Origin: Thermobacillus sp. ZCTH02-B1
GTDB lineage: Bacteria > Bacillota > Bacilli > Paenibacillales > Paenibacillaceae
NCBI RefSeq assembly: GCF_002159085.1
Contig: NZ_LZRU01000023.1
Coordinates: 62,001 to 126,000 of the forward strand
Length of the DNA: 64,000 nucleotides
Direction of reading: 5' to 3'
Position numbers and translations under genes: made by a program. The notes under the pieces are model-generated. The model worked only from the letters and a program-made list of their open reading frames with translations, searched no databases and was not told the origin of the DNA. Shown one piece after another: positions 47,298 to 60,247 of the stretch (position 1 is the stretch's first letter; each line of letters starts with the position of its first letter).

Positions 47298-48836
47298 ATG
47301 GAATGGTGGCTGGAATGGCTGGTGCAGGCGGGATACGGCATCGTCCGGGCGCTGCTCCAGCCGTTCGGATACATCGCCGTGCTGCTGGTGCTGCTGCTGG
47401 CGTTCCGTCAGATTCGGACGGAGCGCAGGCTGTTCCACGCGCGGCTGACGGCCTGGCCCGGCCGCATGCTTGCGGCGCTGCCGGCGGGGCTGATGGCCGG
47501 CGTCATCGTCTCCGCGGCCGTCCAGTTCCTGGGCGTCGATCTGAACGCGGAAGCCGTGATCTGGCTCTGGTGCGCGTCGCTTTTGCTCGGGCTCGTGCGG
47601 CTTCGCTTCGTGTCGGCGGCCTACGGCGCGGGGCTCGTCGCGTTCCTGCAATGGGCGGCCGGCTGGTTCGACTGGTCGGGCGCGCCCGAATGGGTCCGCC
47701 GGTTGACGGCGTCGCTCGCGTCGTTCGACGCGGCGGGCCTGCTGCTGGTCGCCGGCCTGCTGCTGCCGCTGGAGGCGCTCATGCTCCGCTTCTTCAGCCG
47801 CCGCCTCGCCGGGCCGGTCATCGTCGACGGCAAGCGCGGCCGGCCGATCGGCGGCTGGCGCATCGACGCCGTCTGGCCGGTGCCGCTGCTGCTGCTCGTG
47901 CCGGCGGACGCGTCGTCCCCCGCGCTGCCGTGGACGCCGCTGTTTTGGAACGCGGATGATGCGGCGGGCTGGGCGATGCTCGGCCTGCCGGTCGTCGTCG
48001 GCTCCGTCTGGCGCACGACCTCGCTGCTGCCGGCCGCGAAGGCCGCGCGGGCGGCGAAGCCGCTCCTCTGGACCGGGCTGATCGCCGCCGCAGCGGGCGC
48101 GGCCGCTTCCCGCTGGGAACTGGTGCTGACCGCGGCCGCCGCGGCCTTGCCGGCGCTGCGCGAGATCGCGCTCTGGCTCGAGCGGACCCGCGAGGCGGCA
48201 TCCGCCCCGCTGTACGCCCATGAAAGCGGCGGGCTGCGGGTGCTCGCGGTGCTGCCCGGCTCCGCGGGCGCGCAGCTCGGCATCGAGCCCGGCGAGGTCG
48301 TGCGCAAGGTGAACGGCGTCGCCGTCCGCTCGCCGGAGGACCTGTACGACGGCCTCGCGGCAAACCCGGCGTTCTGCAAGATCGAGCTGCTCAACCACGA
48401 GGGCCATGTGCGATTTGCGCAGCGCGCGCGCTACGAGAACGAGCATCACCAGCTCGGCCTGATCATGGCGCCGTTCGAAGACGCCTCCTGGACCGTGAGC
48501 GGCGCTTCCCGAACGCTGATCGGGCTGTTGCCCTGGAGCCGGCCCTACCGCCGCCGGAAGGCGGCATCGGCCGGACCGGCCGACGGGATCGCCGTGCAGA
48601 CTGAAGCCGCCGCCGGGCATTCGTCCGGTGAAGCGGCCGGTTCCGCCGCCGGCGGGGACGAGGATGCCGCGTCCCTGGCGCTGCCGGCCGCCGAAACCGG
48701 GGGTGCGCCGGGCGGAATGCCCGCCCCTGGATTGCATGCGGCCCAAGCGGGGGGTGAAGGCGGAAACGGCGGCGCCCGGGGACCGGACGGCGCCCGGGAG
48801 GGGGCGGCCGTCGTCCCGCAAACGAAAGATCGATGA
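47298..48836 (+). CDS. minJ: MinJ-like polytopic PDZ protein
   Basis: The 512-residue protein has several membrane segments (about 1-290), then a PDZ domain at about 310-385 (GLRVLAVLPGSAGAQLGIEPGE). B. subtilis MinJ (YvjD) has this layout and links DivIVA to MinD at the poles. Position after ctpB supports the assignment. A C-terminal tail of about 90 residues is Ala/Gly/Pro rich (about 420-512) and absent from typical MinJ. It starts six bases after ctpB. Identity is by layout and synteny. Confidence 0.75.
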   Translation: MEWWLEWLVQAGYGIVRALLQPFGYIAVLLVLLLAFRQIRTERRLFHARLTAWPGRMLAALPAGLMAGVIVSAAVQFLGVDLNAEAVIWLWCASLLLGLVRLRFVSAAYGAGLVAFLQWAAGWFDWSGAPEWVRRLTASLASFDAAGLLLVAGLLLPLEALMLRFFSRRLAGPVIVDGKRGRPIGGWRIDAVWPVPLLLLVPADASSPALPWTPLFWNADDAAGWAMLGLPVVVGSVWRTTSLLPAAKAARAAKPLLWTGLIAAAAGAAASRWELVLTAAAAALPALREIALWLERTREAASAPLYAHESGGLRVLAVLPGSAGAQLGIEPGEVVRKVNGVAVRSPEDLYDGLAANPAFCKIELLNHEGHVRFAQRARYENEHHQLGLIMAPFEDASWTVSGASRTLIGLLPWSRPYRRRKAASAGPADGIAVQTEAAAGHSSGEAAGSAAGGDEDAASLALPAAETGGAPGGMPAPGLHAAQAGGEGGNGGARGPDGAREGAAVVPQTKDR

Positions 48837-48956
48837 CCATGCGCCGGCAGGCCTGTCCGCGCCCCTTGTCCGTTCGGTCCAACGGTTGCGGGCCGACCGA
48901 ACGGCAGGGGGCGATTCGCAGGCCGTGCCGCCGGTTCCGGAATCGGGCCGTCCCCG

Positions 48957-48981
48957 CCCCGCGTGACGGGGGTGTTTTTTT
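48957..48981 (+). terminator. Intrinsic terminator after minJ
   Basis: CCCCG/CGGGG around CGTGA (48957-48971) is followed by GTG and seven T. The rest of the 48837-49290 gap contains the uvrB promoter and no gene I can support. Confidence 0.7.
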
Positions 48982-49055
48982 CTTGGTATTCCCGTTGCGC
49001 ATGCAGCGGCGATTCCGGCGGCGGCTCGTCCGGGGATGGAAGATCCGACCCGCGA

Positions 49056-49107
49056 TTGCGCTGCGCCGGGAGAACCGATATAATCGAATGGGAACATTTA
49101 TTCCCAT
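49056..49107 (+). promoter_or_regulatory. uvrB promoter with candidate LexA operator
   Basis: TTGCGC (49056-49061), 17 bases, TATAAT (49079-49084). Just downstream is the inverted repeat ATGGGAA-N6-TTCCCAT (49088-49107), with a GAAC-N4-ATTC core close to the Gram-positive LexA box CGAAC-N4-GTTCG. The position at the start site suits repression. It diverges from the consensus in at least two places. Confidence 0.55.
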
Positions 49108-49290
49108 CCGGCCGGGGACGCGGGAAGGACAGGTCCGTCCCGCGTCTGCCGGCCGGCCGCACGGGGCATACCGGATAATGGCGGACGAACCGGAGAGACC
49201 CGGACGTCGGCGGGGCGCCCGGCGCGCATCGTCATCGTCCAAGGTGCGCCGCCGGAGGCGGACAGCCGAAAGGAGAGGGAAGCGAGACCG

Positions 49291-51291
<2,001 letters not shown>

Positions 51292-51335
51292 GAGAAACCG
51301 TGCCCAGGGCGGCATGAAACCGGGAGGTACCGCGA

Positions 51336-54215
<2,880 letters not shown>

Positions 54216-54267
54216 GAGAATTGTGGTATGATTAGGTTTGTGAATCACGCCTGAAGGAGTTGGAAAA

Positions 54268-55359
54268 ATGGTCAGGGCAACGATAGGAGTTCTGCCGGGA
54301 GACTACATCGGTCCAGAAATCACCAGGGAAGCGCTCAAGGTACTGGATGCGATCAACCGGAAATACGGCTGGGACATCCGCACCGTGCATCTGGAAGCGA
54401 GCGGAGAGGCCTACGACAAATACGGCAAACATCTTCCGGACCATACGCTGGAAAAGGCGGCGACGTGCGATGCGCTCCTGAAGGGTCCGTTCGGCGGTCC
54501 GCCGGAGGAATTGCACCATCCGAAGTGGTCGGGCGTGGAACAGGGCGCGATCCTGCCGCTCCGGAAACATTTCGACCTGTTCATGAACCTGAGGGAAACG
54601 AAGGTATATCCTTCGCTCATCCAGCATTCTCCGATCAAGGAAGACATCGTGGCGGACACGAACATCCTGATCGTCCGCGAACTGACGTCCGGCATTTATT
54701 TCGGCAAGAAGGAAGAGCGAATCGTCGACAACGAACGCGAATATTCCGACGTCGAAGCGTACCGCGAATCGGAAATCCGGAGAATCGCGCTGCGGGCGTT
54801 CGAGATTGCCCGGAACCGGCGGAAAAAGGTCACGCTGGTCGCGAAATCGAACGTGCTGAAAAGCAGCGTGCTCTGGAGAGAAGTCGTCCAGGAAGTCGCG
54901 AAGGATTTTCCGGATGTCGTCCTGGATTACATGCACGTCGACAATGCCGCCATGCAGCTGATCCTGAATCCCCGGCAGTTCGACGTCATCCTGACCAACA
55001 ACATGTTCGGGGATATTCTGTCGGACGAAGCCTCCGTCCTGAGCGGCTCCATCGGGCTGCTTCCCTCCGCAAGCCTGGGCAGCTCGACATTCGGGCTCTA
55101 TGAGCCGATCCACGGTTCGGCTCCGAGCATCGCCGGCAAGAACATCGCCAACCCGATCAGCGCCATCCTGTGCATCGCCCTGATGCTGCGGTATACGTTC
55201 GACAAGGAACAGCAGGCGCAGGAAATCGAGAACGCCGTGGAAAAGGTGCTCGAACAGGGATATCGGACCGCGGATCTGGTGCAGGGCAGGCCCGATGTGC
55301 AGGTGGTCGGGACCGACCGGATGGGGGATCTGATTACGAAGCAGATTCTCGGATCTTGA
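54268..55359 (+). CDS. LeuB-type isocitrate/isopropylmalate dehydrogenase family protein
   Basis: The 363-residue beta-decarboxylating dehydrogenase resembles 3-isopropylmalate dehydrogenase LeuB: VRELTSGIYFG with the catalytic Tyr, Lys in AKSNVLKSSVLWREV, the acidic HVDNAAMQ and FGDILSDEAS. It is not in a leu cluster. Two places differ from canonical LeuB. GDGIGPE reads GDYIGPE (Tyr13), and the NAD-ribose Asp of HGSAPDIAGK is Ser287. So cofactor or substrate choice may differ from LeuB; tartrate, homoisocitrate or malate-type activity is possible. It starts 52 bases after uvrA with GAAGGAG before the ATG. Confidence 0.85.
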   Translation: MVRATIGVLPGDYIGPEITREALKVLDAINRKYGWDIRTVHLEASGEAYDKYGKHLPDHTLEKAATCDALLKGPFGGPPEELHHPKWSGVEQGAILPLRKHFDLFMNLRETKVYPSLIQHSPIKEDIVADTNILIVRELTSGIYFGKKEERIVDNEREYSDVEAYRESEIRRIALRAFEIARNRRKKVTLVAKSNVLKSSVLWREVVQEVAKDFPDVVLDYMHVDNAAMQLILNPRQFDVILTNNMFGDILSDEASVLSGSIGLLPSASLGSSTFGLYEPIHGSAPSIAGKNIANPISAILCIALMLRYTFDKEQQAQEIENAVEKVLEQGYRTADLVQGRPDVQVVGTDRMGDLITKQILGS

Positions 55360-55497
55360 TCCGGAACATCACACGATGGGCCATGGCCGTCGCTGCTCGG
55401 GGCGCAGGGGCTGTTGATGCCGCCGCGCCGGCCGGGGAACGGACCTGGCCCGTTTTGCATTCAAGGACGGGGTGTTCGTTGCGTCCGGCCGATCTTG

Positions 55498-55755
55498 TTA
55501 CAGTCCGCGGGTTTCGCGGATGTACAGATCCAGCGTTCTTCTGAACCATTCCCCGTAGCCCGCGAGCGGATAGACCGTCCATTCCGCCGGATGTCTCGCC
55601 ACCTCGATTCCGTTCCATGATGGATCGATCGCCTGAGCGGGAAATCCCGGACGGTGATCCGAACGCCGTGTGGGGAGCAAGCCGCTGCTTCCGGGCGCGA
55701 GCAAACGTCCGGCTGCAGCGGAAATCCGCGGAATGTGACGGGAGCTGTCTTCCAT
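55498..55755 (-). CDS. Hypothetical 85-residue protein
   Basis: The minus-strand frame encodes an 85-residue protein whose second half looks coding: DPSWNGIEVARHPAEWTVYP then LAGYGEWFRRTLDLYIRETR, with GC-rich third positions. The ATG at 55755 has no ribosome site and its first bases form part of a TACAAT, so the start is uncertain; it could be shorter. No family was recognised. It lies alone in the 590-base gap between the LeuB-like gene and the small membrane protein, which otherwise contains only the promoter at 55868. Confidence 0.4.
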   Translation of the reverse strand: MEDSSRHIPRISAAAGRLLAPGSSGLLPTRRSDHRPGFPAQAIDPSWNGIEVARHPAEWTVYPLAGYGEWFRRTLDLYIRETRGL

Positions 55756-55867
55756 TGTAGCAAAAAAACGGATGGTGCGGGCGAAAATGTTTTTGGGGCA
55801 TGCTAAAGAACGGGCGGCTCCGGGAAGCCCGGAGCATGACAAACTTGTTAACAATGTGAAGAAAGGC

Positions 55868-55896
55868 TTGCAAGCGGCGCCATGACAGGCTAACAT
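55868..55896 (+). promoter_or_regulatory. Promoter of the small membrane protein gene
   Basis: TTGCAA (55868-55873), 17 bases, TAACAT (55891-55896), about 50 bases before the ATG at 55949. Confidence 0.55.
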
Positions 55897-55948
55897 AGAC
55901 GGAGACAGTGTTTACCTTCGGCGCGACGAATCAGAAGGAGGTCCCCTC

Positions 55949-56164
55949 ATGTTGCTTCTTGCGGAAGAGTCTGCAACCGCCAGCAGCTTCGATCCGTTCG
56001 ACATCATGATGCTGCTGTTCACCATCGTCATTGCGATCGGCTTTGTGCGGCTGCTCATGGAGCGTCCGCGCAAGAACTACTTCGCGATCGGATTCGCGGC
56101 CGTGTCCCTCGCGGTCTTCCTGTTCATCGACTATGTCATGATCTTCGAGATCTGGATGGGCTGA
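55949..56164 (+). CDS. Two-helix membrane protein, DUF2759-like
   Basis: The 71-residue protein has two hydrophobic helices (IMMLLFTIVIAIGFVRLL and FAIGFAAVSLAVFLFIDYVM) joined by a basic loop MERPRKNY. The layout and the IGFA motif resemble the small YqgW/DUF2759 family of Bacilli, whose role is unknown. AAGGAGG eight bases before the ATG supports a real gene. It has its own promoter and terminator. Confidence 0.7.
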   Translation: MLLLAEESATASSFDPFDIMMLLFTIVIAIGFVRLLMERPRKNYFAIGFAAVSLAVFLFIDYVMIFEIWMG

Positions 56165-56196
56165 CGTGCCGGCAGCGCATCCGGCGCGGAATACAA

Positions 56197-56228
56197 AGAG
56201 CCTCTCCGCCGCTCGGGCGGGAGGCTCT
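56197..56228. terminator. Bidirectional terminator
   Basis: AGAGCCTC pairs with GAGGCTCT and an inner CCGCC with GGCGG, separated by GCTCG and one bulged T. It separates the convergent small membrane protein gene and the isomerase gene. Confidence 0.75.
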
Positions 56229-56267
56229 TGTCGTTCATGCCGTTCGGTTGATCGCGCGGCGGGCGGC

Positions 56268-57236
56268 TTACACCCACCACATCTCGCCCAGCGGTTCGCG
56301 GATCAGCACCTGCTGCAGATGCTGCACGGCCTTCGTGAAGCCTTCCTCGACGGACATCAGGCCGTCCTCGTGCTCGATGCTGACGACGTAGTCGTATCCG
56401 ACCAGCCGCAGGGCGCTGATGATGTCGGCCCACGTCTTCAGGTCGTGGCCGAATCCGACGGTGCGGAACTGCCAGGCCCGTTCGAGCATGTTCGTGTACG
56501 GCTGCATGTCCGTCAGGCCGTAGCGGTTCACGTTGACCGGATCGATCGACGTGTCCTTCGCGTGGAAGTGATGGATCGCTCCGGCGCTGCCGAGGATGCG
56601 GACCGCCTGCACCGGATCGATGCCCTGCCACCACATGTGGCTCGGGTCGAGGTTGGCGCCGATCGCCTCGCCGGCCGCCTCGCGCAGGCGGAGCAGCGTC
56701 GCCGGCGAATGGACGGAGAAGCCGCCGTGCAGTTCGAGCCCGATCTTGACGCCCCGTTCGGACGCGTATTTCGCGATTTCGCTCCAGTACGGAATGACCT
56801 TGTGCTTCCACTGCCACTCGAGCACTTCCTGAAAGTCGTTCGGCCACGGCGCGACCGGCCAGTTCGGGTACTTCGCGTCCTCGCTGTCGCCCGGGCAGCC
56901 GGAGAACGTATTGACGACCGGCACGCCGAGCTTCGACGCCAGGTCGATCGTCTCGCGGATCAGCCGGTCGGCTTCGGACGCGATCGCCTTCTGCGGATGG
57001 AGCGGGTTCGCGTGGCAGCTGAACGCACTGATGATCAGACCGCGGGATTCAACCGCTTTCAAATATGCCTTGCGCTTGCCCTCGTCCTCCAGCAGTTCCC
57101 TCCGGTTGCAGTGGGCGTCGCCGGGGTAGCCGCCGGTACCGATCTCGACCGCCTCCAGCCCCTTCGAGGCGACGTAGTCGAGCATTTCCTCGAACGGTTT
57201 CTGTGCGAACAGCACGGTAAAAATGCCGAGTTTCAT
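56268..57236 (-). CDS. Sugar phosphate isomerase/epimerase family protein
   Basis: The 322-residue TIM-barrel protein belongs to the xylose-isomerase-like/AP-endonuclease-2 superfamily. It has EIGTGGYPGD, metal-ligand strands GLELHGGFSVHS and NLDPSHMWWQGIDP, HFHAKDTSID and VSIEHEDGLMS. Such proteins act in inositol or sugar breakdown; the substrate is not known and no sugar genes are close. ATG 57236 is 12 bases after AAGGAGG, a long spacing; ATG 57260 would overlap that site. It is a single gene on the minus strand. Confidence 0.88.
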   Translation of the reverse strand: MKLGIFTVLFAQKPFEEMLDYVASKGLEAVEIGTGGYPGDAHCNRRELLEDEGKRKAYLKAVESRGLIISAFSCHANPLHPQKAIASEADRLIRETIDLASKLGVPVVNTFSGCPGDSEDAKYPNWPVAPWPNDFQEVLEWQWKHKVIPYWSEIAKYASERGVKIGLELHGGFSVHSPATLLRLREAAGEAIGANLDPSHMWWQGIDPVQAVRILGSAGAIHHFHAKDTSIDPVNVNRYGLTDMQPYTNMLERAWQFRTVGFGHDLKTWADIISALRLVGYDYVVSIEHEDGLMSVEEGFTKAVQHLQQVLIREPLGEMWWV

Positions 57237-57524
57237 GCCGCCGCTGGACCTCCTTCGCATTCCGGCTTCTGACATCTTCTTCCCGTCCATTATATCATGC
57301 CCCCGATTCCCGCAGAACGCGCGCGCGGCAAAATGCCAAATTTGAATAGGAACAAACCAAACGGCCGCCCGTCTTCCGGTGCCGCCGCCCGGATTCGCGG
57401 CCGGGCTATTGGAATCCCGGCCGCCGGGTGTTACACTGGTGTTGCCTGCACGGGTGTTGCCGCGGCGGAGAACGGTATCTCGCGAAGGCGAAAGACAGGA
57501 CATACCGGAGGATCGGAGATACGG

Positions 57525-60038
57525 ATGAGAAGGAACGGATTGGGACGCGAAGACATCGAACTGCTGGCGCCGGCCGGCAACTGGGACTGCCTCCGGGCGG
57601 CGGCGGCAAACGGCGCGGACGCGGTGTACTTCGGCGTCGAGCAGTTCAACGCGCGGGCAAGGGCCGAGAATTTCCGGATGGAAGAGCTGCCGGACATCAT
57701 GGCCTTCCTGCGCCGCTACGGCATGAAGGGGTATCTCACGTTCAACATCCTCGTCTTCGAGGATGAGCTGGAATATGCGAAGCGGCTGACCGAAGCGTGC
57801 GCCGACGCCGGCATCGATGCGGTCATCGTGCAGGATCTGGGCCTCGTGCGCATGATCCGCGAGATCTCGCCGGACCTGCCGATCCACGGTTCGACGCAGA
57901 TGACGATCACCTCGGCGGAGGCGGTCGAATTCGCGGCAAGCCTCGGCATCAGCCGGGTCGTGCTCGGCCGGGAGAACAGCCTGAAGCACATCCGCCGGAT
58001 CGCGGAGCAGACGGACGTGCCGCTCGAAGTGTTCGTCCACGGCGCGCTGTGCGTCTCGTATTCGGGCCAGTGCCTGACGAGCGAGATGTGGGGCGGCCGT
58101 TCGGCGAACCGGGGCGAATGCGCGCAGGCGTGCCGCCTGCCCTACGACCTGATCGTCGACGGCGTCGAGAAGCCGATGGGCGACGTCGCCTATCTGCTCT
58201 CGCCGAAGGATCTGGCCGCGATCGGGCTCGTGCCGGATCTGATCGAGGCGGGCGTCGTATCGTTCAAGATCGAGGGGCGCCTGAAAAGCCCCGAGTACGT
58301 CGCGAACGTCGTGGGCAAATACAGGGCCGCGATCGACCGGTATTTCGCGGGGGAGCACCGCGAGCCCTCGAAGGAGGAGATCCGGGAGCTTCAGCAGAGC
58401 TTTTCGCGCGGGTTCACGCCGGGTTTCCTGCTCGGCACGAACAACAAGCAGCTCGTGGAAGGGACGTTCCCGAAGAGCCGCGGCGTCTATCTCGGCCGCG
58501 TCGAGCGCGTCACCCGGGACGGCGTCGTATGCCGGCTCGAAGCGCCGCTCAAGCGCGGCGACGGCATCGTGTTCGACGCCGGAAATCCGGAACTGCCGGA
58601 AGAGGGCGGCCGCGTCTACGACATCCGGCGGAACGGCGCGAAGGTCGAGGGGGAAGCGGGGGAAGGCCAAACGGTTGAAATCGTGCCCGGCCGGAGCGAT
58701 GTCAACCTGAAGCGGGTGAACCCGGGCGACCGGATCTGGAAGACGAGCGACCCGGCGCTCGAGCGGCGCCTGCGCCGGACGTTCGAGACGGACAAGCCGT
58801 ACCGCACGTTCCCGGTCCGCGTCACGGTGTCCGGCCGCGCGGGCGAGCCGCTGCGGACGGTATGGACCGATATCCGCGCCTCGAACAGCGTGGAGATCGT
58901 CAGCGCGATGCCGCTGGCCGTCGCCGAGAAGCGCCCGCTGGACCGGTCGCTGCTCGCCGAACAACTGGGCCGGCTCGGCGGGACGATTTTCCGGTTGGAG
59001 GAGATGGAGATCGGGCTGGAGGGGCCGGTGATGCTGCCGGTCAGCGAGCTGAACCGGCTCCGCCGGGAAGCGGCGGCGAAGCTGGAGGAGGTCCGGATGA
59101 GGCCGCGGCCGTACGCGAAGCGGAGCATCGACCCCTACGCGGATGCCCGGACGGCTTCGCCCCTTGCGGGCGAACCGGAGCTGACCGCGCTGTGCCGCAG
59201 CCTGGAACAGGTCGAAGCCGCCTTCGCGGCGGGCGTCGGGCTCGTCTACGCCGACTTCGAATTCATCCGGCAGTATGCGTCGGCCGTCGAGCTGGCGCGC
59301 CGGGCGGGAAAGCGGATCGGGCTGGCGACGCCGCGCATCCACATGCCCGGGGAAAACGGGTACCATGCCATGATCCTGAAGCTCGAGCCCGACGCCGTGC
59401 TCGTCCGGAACACGGGCGCGCTCCAATACTATCTTCGGAAGCGGGCGGAGGCCGCGGGGTCCGAATCCCGGTTCCCCGAGCTGATCGGCGATTTCTCGCT
59501 GAACATCGCCAACCACAAGGCGGCGAACCTGATGCTGGACCTGGGCCTCCGGCGCGTCACGCTCTCCTACGATTTGAACGCGCAGCAGATGGCGGATCTG
59601 CTCCGGCGGATGGACGGCTCGCGGGCGGAGATCGTGATTCACCAGCATCTTCCGATGTTCCATACGGAGCATTGCGTCTACTGCACGTTCCTGAGCGACG
59701 GGACGGACCATACGAACTGCGGCCGGCCGTGCGAGAAGCACCGCGTGTCGCTCCGCGACCGGATCGGCATGCTGCATCCCGTCCGCGTCGACGACGGCTG
59801 CCGCAACACGGTGTACAACGCGATCGAGCAGTCGGGCGCCGAATATCTGCAGAGCTTCATCGCGCTCGGCGCAGGCACGTTCCGGGTCGAGTTCCTCGAG
59901 GAGCCGGCGGCGAAAGTGGAGGAAGTCATCCGGCTTTATACCGGCGCGATCCGCGGCAAAATCGGGGGAACCGAAGTCTGGCGCACCCTCAAGGCAATCA
60001 ACCAGCTCGGCGTCACGCGCGGGGCTTTGGTCAAGTGA
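57525..60038 (+). CDS. Peptidase U32 family protein, RlhA-like with DUF3656
   Basis: The 837-residue protein starts ELLAPAGNWDCLRAAAANGADAVYF and has the U32 cysteine cluster CVSYSGQC plus SANRGECAQACRLPY, the segment associated with the collagenase-like and tRNA/rRNA hydroxylase members. Its extra C-terminal half fits DUF3656 and adds a second cysteine group (HTEHCVYCTFLSDGTDHTNC, then GRPCEKH). E. coli RlhA, which has DUF3656, hydroxylates C2501 of 23S rRNA; a shared role is inferred. ATG 57525 follows GGAGAT by about six bases. The longer frame starting at 57297 lies in non-coding sequence. Confidence 0.9.
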   Translation: MRRNGLGREDIELLAPAGNWDCLRAAAANGADAVYFGVEQFNARARAENFRMEELPDIMAFLRRYGMKGYLTFNILVFEDELEYAKRLTEACADAGIDAVIVQDLGLVRMIREISPDLPIHGSTQMTITSAEAVEFAASLGISRVVLGRENSLKHIRRIAEQTDVPLEVFVHGALCVSYSGQCLTSEMWGGRSANRGECAQACRLPYDLIVDGVEKPMGDVAYLLSPKDLAAIGLVPDLIEAGVVSFKIEGRLKSPEYVANVVGKYRAAIDRYFAGEHREPSKEEIRELQQSFSRGFTPGFLLGTNNKQLVEGTFPKSRGVYLGRVERVTRDGVVCRLEAPLKRGDGIVFDAGNPELPEEGGRVYDIRRNGAKVEGEAGEGQTVEIVPGRSDVNLKRVNPGDRIWKTSDPALERRLRRTFETDKPYRTFPVRVTVSGRAGEPLRTVWTDIRASNSVEIVSAMPLAVAEKRPLDRSLLAEQLGRLGGTIFRLEEMEIGLEGPVMLPVSELNRLRREAAAKLEEVRMRPRPYAKRSIDPYADARTASPLAGEPELTALCRSLEQVEAAFAAGVGLVYADFEFIRQYASAVELARRAGKRIGLATPRIHMPGENGYHAMILKLEPDAVLVRNTGALQYYLRKRAEAAGSESRFPELIGDFSLNIANHKAANLMLDLGLRRVTLSYDLNAQQMADLLRRMDGSRAEIVIHQHLPMFHTEHCVYCTFLSDGTDHTNCGRPCEKHRVSLRDRIGMLHPVRVDDGCRNTVYNAIEQSGAEYLQSFIALGAGTFRVEFLEEPAAKVEEVIRLYTGAIRGKIGGTEVWRTLKAINQLGVTRGALVK

Positions 60039-60247
60039 TCGAAACGGCAGAACGGCACGACGGCCCGGCCGCGCGGCGTGGCGGCAGGGCTGCGTGCCGT
60101 TGTCGCATCGCCGGGGCGGGCCGCCGGGGCTGCCGGACGGAAGGAATTCAATGCGATGTGAGCGAACTTTGATTGTTAGAAAGTATTTCTTTTTTCCTAA
60201 ACCGGTAGTACGATGAACCTACATTTCATGGAAACGGAGTCTTCACC

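Noticed and set aside
56268..59777. Minus-strand frame extending the isomerase upstream through the U32 gene
   Set aside because: The isomerase homology begins at MKLGIFTVLF (57236); the upstream part is shadow of the U32 gene on the plus strand.
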